Assembly (NCBI RefSeq): GCF_036241575.1
Contig: NZ_CP108455.1
Span: forward strand, 6,555,001-6,619,000
Direction of reading: 5' to 3'
DNA length: 64,000 nt
Source of the DNA: Streptomyces sp. NBC_01267
GTDB lineage: Bacteria > Actinomycetota > Actinomycetes > Streptomycetales > Streptomycetaceae
The translations under genes and the position numbers were made by a program. The stretch's first letter is position 1; each line of letters starts with the position of its first letter. Under the pieces are notes generated by a model. The model did not search any database. It was not told the origin of the DNA and worked only from the letters and a program-made list of their open reading frames with translations. Positions 58,984 through 64,000 of the stretch are shown piece after piece.

Positions 58984-60462
58984 ATGACCCAGCAGTCGAT
59001 TGACCCGGAAACGGTGCCGGAAGACGCGGGCGAGGGCGCGCGCCAGCCCGCCGGCAGATCGTGGCTCGACCGGTACTTCCATATATCGCAGCGCGGTTCG
59101 ACCGTAGGGACGGAGGTGCGCGGCGGCATCACCACCTTCATGGCGATGGCGTACATCGTCCTGCTGAACCCGGTGATCCTTTCGGGGGCCGATGTCACGG
59201 GCCACCATCTCAACGGCGGCCAGATCACCACCGCCACCGTGCTCGCGGCGGCCGTCACCACCATCGTGATGGGCTTCGTCGGCAACGTGCCGCTGGCCCT
59301 CGCCGCCGGACTCGGTGTCTCCGCCGTCATGGCCTACCAGGTCGCCCCGGAGATGACCTGGGGCAACGCGATGGCGATGTGCCTCATCTACGGGGCCATC
59401 ATCGTCCTGTTGGTCGTCACCGGCCTGCGGGAACTCATCATGAACGCCATCCCCCTGGCGCTGAAGCACGCCATCACCATGGGAATCGGCCTCTTCGTCT
59501 GCCTCATCGGCCTCGTCCAGGCCGGATTCGTCACCGGTATGAAGGGCCCCGGCGGTGTCACCGGCGCGAAGCCGCTCCAGCTCGGCACGGCCGACATGCT
59601 CACCGGCTGGCCGGTGGTCTGCTTCGCCGTCACCGTCCTGCTGATCTTCGTGCTGCAGGTCCGCAAGGTCCCCGGCGCGATCCTCATCGGCATCGTCGGC
59701 GGCACGGTCTTCGCAGCGATCGTCCACCAGGTCGCGGGTCTCAGCCAGAAGGACTGGGGTCTCAACGCCCCCGCACTCAAGGGCTCCGTCGTCAGCGCAC
59801 CCGACTTCGGCCTCCTCGGCAGCGTCTCCTTCCACGGCCTCGGCAACGTCGGCGGCATCACGGTCGGTGTCATCGTCTTCACCCTGGTCCTCGCCGGATT
59901 CTTCGACGCCATCGGCACCATCATCGGCGTGGGCCAGCAGGCCGACCTGGTCGACCAGGACGGCAAGATGCCGGGCCTCAACAAGGCCCTCACCATCGAC
60001 GGGGCCGGCGGCATCGTCGGCGGTCTCGCCGGGGCCTCGGGCCAGACCGTCTTCGTCGAGTCCACCGCGGGCGTCGGCGACGGCGCGCGCACCGGCCTGG
60101 CCAGTGTCGTCACCGGCCTCGGCTTCGCGCTCTGTCTGGTGTTCACCCCGCTCGCCCAGCTCATCCCGACCCAGGTCGCGGCGGCGGCCCTCGTCGTCAT
60201 CGGCTCGATGATGCTGACCAACGCCAAGCACATCGACTGGAACGACCAGGCCACCTCCATCCCGGTGTTCTTGACCACCGTCCTGATGCCGTTCGCCTAC
60301 TCCATCACGGTGGGCATCGCGGCCGGTGTCATCTCCCACGTCGTCATCAAGCTGGCGCAGGGCAAGGTCCGCGAGATCGGCTGGCTGATGTGGGTGCTCG
60401 CCGCCCTGTTCCTGGCCTACTTCGGGCTTCATCCCATCGAGAGCTGGCTGGGCGTCAAGTAG
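58984..60462 (+). CDS. NCS2-family purine (hypoxanthine/guanine/xanthine) permease
   Basis: A 492-aa permease of the AzgA-like (COG2252) branch of NCS2. It opens RGGITTFMAMAYIVLLNPVI, continues with GVSAVMAYQ, has FDAIGTIIGVGQQADLVDQDG in the middle (substrate site) and ASGQTVFVESTAGVGDGARTGL, the family signature. Some 12-14 membrane segments. It imports a purine base with protons. GGGAG lies 8 nt before the ATG at 58984. Placed between the dehydrogenase and XdhC genes, it presumably supplies the substrate. Confidence 0.9.
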   Translation: MTQQSIDPETVPEDAGEGARQPAGRSWLDRYFHISQRGSTVGTEVRGGITTFMAMAYIVLLNPVILSGADVTGHHLNGGQITTATVLAAAVTTIVMGFVGNVPLALAAGLGVSAVMAYQVAPEMTWGNAMAMCLIYGAIIVLLVVTGLRELIMNAIPLALKHAITMGIGLFVCLIGLVQAGFVTGMKGPGGVTGAKPLQLGTADMLTGWPVVCFAVTVLLIFVLQVRKVPGAILIGIVGGTVFAAIVHQVAGLSQKDWGLNAPALKGSVVSAPDFGLLGSVSFHGLGNVGGITVGVIVFTLVLAGFFDAIGTIIGVGQQADLVDQDGKMPGLNKALTIDGAGGIVGGLAGASGQTVFVESTAGVGDGARTGLASVVTGLGFALCLVFTPLAQLIPTQVAAAALVVIGSMMLTNAKHIDWNDQATSIPVFLTTVLMPFAYSITVGIAAGVISHVVIKLAQGKVREIGWLMWVLAALFLAYFGLHPIESWLGVK

Positions 60463-60498
60463 CCCTGTCCCGTTCACACACCCGTTAAGGAGACCGAC

Positions 60499-61650
60499 AT
60501 GCTGGACATCGCCGAGGAACTCAACCGGTGGGTCGAGCAGGGCCGCGAATTCGCCGTCGCCACCGTCGTGGCGGTCGGCGGGAGCGCGCCCCGGCAACCG
60601 GGCGCCGCCCTCGCTGTCGACAGTGCGGGCACGGCGATCGGGTCGGTCTCCGGCGGGTGTGTGGAGGGGGCGGTGTACGAACTGTGCCAGCAGGCGCTCG
60701 AAACGGGTTCCACCGTTCTCGAACGCTTCGGCTACAGCGACGAGGACGCCTTCGCCGTGGGTCTCACCTGCGGCGGAGTCATCGACATCCTGGTCACCCC
60801 GCTCCGCGCGGACGCACCGTCGCGGGAGGTGTACGTGGCCGCGCTGGCCGCCGCCGCACGGGGGGTGTCGGCGGCCGTGGCCCGTATCACCGACGGCCCG
60901 GACGAACTGCTCGGCCGCGCACTCCTCGTCCGGGCCGACGGCTCGTACGAAGGAACGCTGGGCGGCCACCCGGAACTGGACCGCACCGCGGTGGGCAACG
61001 CGTCCGCCATGCTGGACGCGGGCCGGACCGGCACCGTCGAGATCGGCGAGGACGGCTCACTCTGCGGCCGGCCGCTCACCCTGCTGGTCGAATCGAGCGT
61101 CCCGCCACCCCGGATGATCGTCTTCGGGGCGATCGACTTCGCCTCGGCCCTCGTCCGGGTGGGAAAGCTGCTCGGCTACCAGGTCACCGTCTGCGACGCC
61201 CGGCCCGTCTTCGCGACCGCCGTCCGCTTCCCGGAGGCCGACGAGATCGTCATCGACTGGCCGCACCGCTACCTGAAGTCCACCGAGGTCGACAGCCGTA
61301 CCGTGCTGTGCGTCCTCACCCACGACGCCAAGTTCGACGTCCCGCTGCTCGAACTGGCGCTGACCCTGCCGGTCGCCTACGTCGGCGCCATGGGGTCGAG
61401 ACGCACGCATCTCGACCGGAACGCCCGTCTCCGTGAGGTCGGCGTCACCGAGCTGGAACTGGCCCGTCTCCGCTCGCCCATCGGCCTGGACCTCGGTGCC
61501 CGTACGCCCGAGGAGACCGCCCTGTCGATCGGCGCGGAGATCGTCGCCCACCGCCGCGGCGGCACCGGCGTCCCGCTCACCGGCGCGCACACCCCGATCC
61601 ACCACAACGGCTCGCAGGGCCCGGTCGGCCGGATAGGGTCCGTCGCCTGA
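60499..61650 (+). CDS. xdhC: XdhC-family maturation factor
   Basis: A 383-aa XdhC/CoxI protein. The N-terminal domain has GGSAPRQPGAALAVD and SGGCVEGAVYEL, and the C-terminal Rossmann-like domain contains VFGAIDFASALVRVGKLLGY and YVGAMGSRRTHLDRNARL. It binds the Mo-cofactor, ensures its sulfuration and inserts it into the catalytic subunit. GTTAAGGAG 9 nt before the ATG is a strong site. Last gene of the purine locus. Confidence 0.9.
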   Translation: MLDIAEELNRWVEQGREFAVATVVAVGGSAPRQPGAALAVDSAGTAIGSVSGGCVEGAVYELCQQALETGSTVLERFGYSDEDAFAVGLTCGGVIDILVTPLRADAPSREVYVAALAAAARGVSAAVARITDGPDELLGRALLVRADGSYEGTLGGHPELDRTAVGNASAMLDAGRTGTVEIGEDGSLCGRPLTLLVESSVPPPRMIVFGAIDFASALVRVGKLLGYQVTVCDARPVFATAVRFPEADEIVIDWPHRYLKSTEVDSRTVLCVLTHDAKFDVPLLELALTLPVAYVGAMGSRRTHLDRNARLREVGVTELELARLRSPIGLDLGARTPEETALSIGAEIVAHRRGGTGVPLTGAHTPIHHNGSQGPVGRIGSVA

Positions 61651-61787
61651 CGCGTGTGTGTGGAATCGACCTGAGTTCACCCGATCGGGGGTCATATCGG
61701 TCCTGTTGCGCCACGTGGTGGAACGCCGACCCGAAGAATCACGTCTTGGGGACCGACCGGAAGAATCCCCGAGAGGCAGTGGTGCAC

Positions 61788-63284
61788 ATGGCCGTCGACG
61801 CATCGAGCGTCACCGTCCCCAGACAACCGGGCGACGGAGCCCGGCCGACGAGAGAGCGGGGTCCCCGCGGTCTGGTCCGGGAACTGGTGAACTCCTGGGC
61901 GGCGGTACTGTCCCTGGTGCCCCTCGGACTGCTCGCCGTGGCGTGCTGGTTCGGGCAGTACGTGCGCCCCAGCGCGGACGAGTGGTGCTTCCTGCCGTAC
62001 GTACGGGACCACGGCATCTCCGGACTCACCGGCAAGTTCTACTTCAAGGACAACGGCCGCATCGCCAACGGCTGGCTCGTCGGGCTCTACGCCAAGCCGG
62101 GCGTCGCGGGCCACCAGTGGTACGCACCGGTCAGCGCCGTCGTCATGGTGGGCCTGCTGTGGGTGGTGATCGCCCTCGTGGTGCGCAGGTCCGGCCGTAC
62201 GGCGCCCCGCGGAGTGCCGCTGCTGGTGGCGTCCATGGTGTCGGTGGTCTTCTTCCTCGCCTCCACCAACACGTACAAGACCTTCTACTGGCCCGCCGCC
62301 TCCGTGTCGCACACCCTGGCGCCGGTGCTCGCCTGCGCGGCGCTCATCCCGGTCCTGCTGGTGCGCGGGCCGCGCGGCCGGATCGCCGCCCTCGCGTTCG
62401 CGGTGATCGCCGGGACCTTCCTGGGGACGCTGTCCGAGGAGACCTCGGTCGTCCTGCTGGTGGTCCTCTCCGCCGTCGTGCTCTTCGCCGGCCAGGTCTT
62501 CACCGAGCAGGTACGGGGCTACGCCCGCCGCTGGTCCCTGGCCACCATGGCCGGGGTCGCCATCGGGATCGTCCTGCTGGTGACCTCCCCCGGCTCACGC
62601 AACCGCCGCCAGCGGTACGGCGCGGGCACCTCGATGCTCGACCCCCACTCGCTGTCCGCCTCCATGGCGCACTACCTGGACATCCTGGGGACGGTCTTCT
62701 CGACCTGGCAGTACCTGGGCGCGGTCGCCGCGGGACTGCTGCTCGGGCTGCTCGTACGGGAGAGGTCGTCCGGACCGCTGCTGCCCGTCCGGCCGTTCCT
62801 GCTGGCCGGGGTGGGCGTGCTGGCATTCCTCGTCTCCGGGTACCTCTGCACGGTCATCACGTACCCGGTGTTCGGCGCGAAGGTGGAGCTCACCGAGCGG
62901 ACGTGGAACGACTACCTGCTGCTCTACGTGCTGCTGCTCGCCGGGATCGGCGCCCTGCTGGGGCGGGCGATGCGGCGGCGACCGCTCGGGACGGTGACGG
63001 TGGCGGCCGCCGCGGCCGTGCTCTGCGCCGGTGTCTGCTTCTCACTGGCCGGTCCGCTGCACACCCTCGGGCACCAGATGCACGTGAGGGCGAAGCAGTG
63101 GGACCGTCAGGACGAGTGGCTGCGGCAGCAGGCGGCGGGCGGGGCCAAGGTCCTCCCGTACAAGCCGACGCACGTGGGGAAGATGCTGGAGCCGTTCAGC
63201 CACAAACCGAACGGCTGGCCCGCCAGTTGCGTCGCCCAGTACTACCACCTCGACCGTGTCACCCACGGGAAGCGGTTGCCCTGA
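61788..63284 (+). CDS. DUF6056-type polytopic membrane protein
   Basis: A 498-aa protein with about eleven membrane helices. An early extracytoplasmic loop has PSADEWCFLPYVRDHG, whose ADE/DE-type acidic pair resembles the active site of the GT-C transferases and GtrIII-like glucosyltransferases. The C-terminal region is soluble (HKPNGWPASCVAQYYHLD). With the convergent GtrA and GT2 genes it probably glycosylates a wall or membrane polymer. The ATG at 61788 is preceded by GAGAGGCAG about 10 nt upstream. It overlaps the GtrA gene by 26 bp at their 3' ends. Confidence 0.78.
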   Translation: MAVDASSVTVPRQPGDGARPTRERGPRGLVRELVNSWAAVLSLVPLGLLAVACWFGQYVRPSADEWCFLPYVRDHGISGLTGKFYFKDNGRIANGWLVGLYAKPGVAGHQWYAPVSAVVMVGLLWVVIALVVRRSGRTAPRGVPLLVASMVSVVFFLASTNTYKTFYWPAASVSHTLAPVLACAALIPVLLVRGPRGRIAALAFAVIAGTFLGTLSEETSVVLLVVLSAVVLFAGQVFTEQVRGYARRWSLATMAGVAIGIVLLVTSPGSRNRRQRYGAGTSMLDPHSLSASMAHYLDILGTVFSTWQYLGAVAAGLLLGLLVRERSSGPLLPVRPFLLAGVGVLAFLVSGYLCTVITYPVFGAKVELTERTWNDYLLLYVLLLAGIGALLGRAMRRRPLGTVTVAAAAAVLCAGVCFSLAGPLHTLGHQMHVRAKQWDRQDEWLRQQAAGGAKVLPYKPTHVGKMLEPFSHKPNGWPASCVAQYYHLDRVTHGKRLP

Positions 63285-63732
63285 CCGGTTCCTTCGGGCC
63301 GGACGTCCCGGAGTCGATGGCCCACCTGGCCAGCAGGAACGAGAACGGAGTGACAAGGACACCCGCGGCGAGAGCGGCGATGTCCTTGTTCATCCCGAGC
63401 AGGCTCACGGCCAGATAGAGCAGGATTCCGCTGCCCACGACGTTCACCGCGCCGGACAGCGGATACCGCGCGAAGGCGCGCCAGGTGGGCCGGGTGCGGC
63501 AGGTGATGTACGAGTTCAGCAGGAACGAGAACGTGATGCTCACCGCCCACCCCAGTACATGGGCCTCCAGGTAGGGGATCCAGCGGTTCAGCGTGGCGTA
63601 GACGGCGTAGTAGACCGCGGTGTTGGCGACCCCGATGGCCGCGAAGGTGAGGAACTGCCCGAGCGTACGGGTCTTCGTGGGCGGGGCCTGCGGGGCCTGC
63701 GCCCGGGTGTCCTGCGACTGCTGCGGGTTCAT
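63259..63732 (-). CDS. GtrA-family membrane protein
   Basis: A 157-aa protein with four membrane helices. The signature [20 protein letters not shown] is in helix one, and [12 protein letters not shown] with FARYPLSGA follow. GtrA proteins flip a lipid-linked sugar made by a GtrB-type GT2 enzyme to the outer face. Its start overlaps the stop of the upstream GT2 gene by 4 bp (ATGA), so the pair is co-translated. The C-terminus overlaps the convergent DUF6056 gene. Confidence 0.88.
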   Translation of the reverse strand: MNPQQSQDTRAQAPQAPPTKTRTLGQFLTFAAIGVANTAVYYAVYATLNRWIPYLEAHVLGWAVSITFSFLLNSYITCRTRPTWRAFARYPLSGAVNVVGSGILLYLAVSLLGMNKDIAALAAGVLVTPFSFLLARWAIDSGTSGPKEPVRATASRG

Positions 63733-64000
63733 GAAGCCGGCCGCGCCGGGACCGCGGACTCCAGGGCGGAGCGGGGCGAGAACTCCTTCGGGGCGGTGTC
63801 CGTCTCGCGGACCACGTAGTGCGGCCGGCGCTTCGACTCGTGGTAGATCCGTCCCACGTACTCACCGATGACACCGAGGGTGGCGAGCTGGATGCCGCTG
63901 AGCGCGACGATCGCGGTGAGCAGGGTCGTGTAGCCGGGGGTGTCGACGCCGTCGAACGCGACGTTCCCGATGATCCACAGGGCGTAGGCGAGAGCGGAGA
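63729..64000 (-). CDS. GT2 glycosyltransferase (GtrB-like), C-terminal part only
   Basis: Only the last 90 residues lie in the window; the gene continues past the right edge. They contain the C-terminal membrane helices ([20 protein letters not shown]) and the family-typical [22 protein letters not shown], as in GtrB/DPM1-like polyprenyl-phosphate glycosyltransferases. Coupled to GtrA. It would load a sugar onto polyprenyl phosphate in the cytoplasm. Confidence 0.85.
   Translation of the reverse strand, partial: SALAYALWIIGNVAFDGVDTPGYTTLLTAIVALSGIQLATLGVIGEYVGRIYHESKRRPHYVVRETDTAPKEFSPRSALESAVPARPAS

Overview
The window is a 64-kb piece of a high-GC actinomycete chromosome, almost certainly Streptomyces or a close relative. 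The codons are strongly G/C-biased at position 3. GTG and TTG starts are frequent. The family content is typical: a SARP/AfsR-like regulator, a Scr1-type XRE/DUF397 pair, DUF2637, SpoIIE/RsbW-type ATPases, PPOX/F420-type enzymes, PucR, and secreted Tat and Sec hydrolases. No rRNA, tRNA or CRISPR array is visible.

Layout. 0-5.6 kb: GNAT acetyltransferase, LtrA-like membrane protein, a 29-aa zinc-ribbon micro-ORF, a large secreted metallophosphoesterase/beta-propeller fusion and a DUF3515 lipoprotein. 6.2-8.75 kb: a three-gene minus-strand operon (ferric-reductase-like flavocytochrome, membrane-anchored FMN-binding protein, ApbE flavin transferase) that reads as an extracytoplasmic electron-transfer cassette. 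9.2-11.1 kb: a scarred stretch with a DUF2231 gene, a broken second copy of its 3' end, a DUF1059 gene and an internally deleted IS5-type transposase. 11.2-28.6 kb: mostly chromosomal-type genes, namely a SARP regulator, a secreted cutinase-like hydrolase, rsgA, a PIG-V-like mannosyltransferase, an Ada-AlkA fusion with an eroded glycosylase half, a PPOX protein, a GH95-like Tat-secreted hydrolase, DUF456, a LuxR-type regulator, a proline-rich PP2C-like pseudophosphatase and a pyruvate oxidase.

28.6-35.5 kb is bracketed by two 70-bp direct repeats (63/70 identical) and looks like an inserted or rearranged block: TetR/SDR/EamA, MarR, a decapitated VOC gene, hypotheticals, and an alpha/beta hydrolase divergent from a TetR. 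35.5-41.8 kb is an accessory module: XRE + DUF397, a four-gene string of small cysteine-containing proteins around a NUDIX hydrolase, an ALF-repeat secreted protein, a 504-aa cysteine-rich protein of phage-structural appearance, and a frameshifted piece of a carboxylic-acid-reductase-like adenylation domain. 41.7-44.8 kb: FAD monooxygenase + alpha/beta hydrolase with a divergent AraC regulator.

44.8-64 kb: GH38 alpha-mannosidase, RsbW-like ATPase, DUF2637 membrane protein, FhuF-like iron reductase under a probable iron box, GntR and TPR proteins, then a purine-catabolism locus (PucR regulator divergent from the three xanthine dehydrogenase subunits, an NCS2 purine permease and XdhC). The permease is preceded by a striking array of six tandem 14-15-bp repeats. 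The right edge holds a Gtr-type glycosylation set (DUF6056 membrane protein, GtrA, GT2 fragment).

The most unusual items are the direct-repeat-bracketed block, the 14-mer array upstream of the purine permease, a 57-bp alternating purine-pyrimidine tract after rsgA, the eroded Ada-AlkA and PP2C-like proteins, a DasR-like palindrome, and several gene fossils that were traced to their families.
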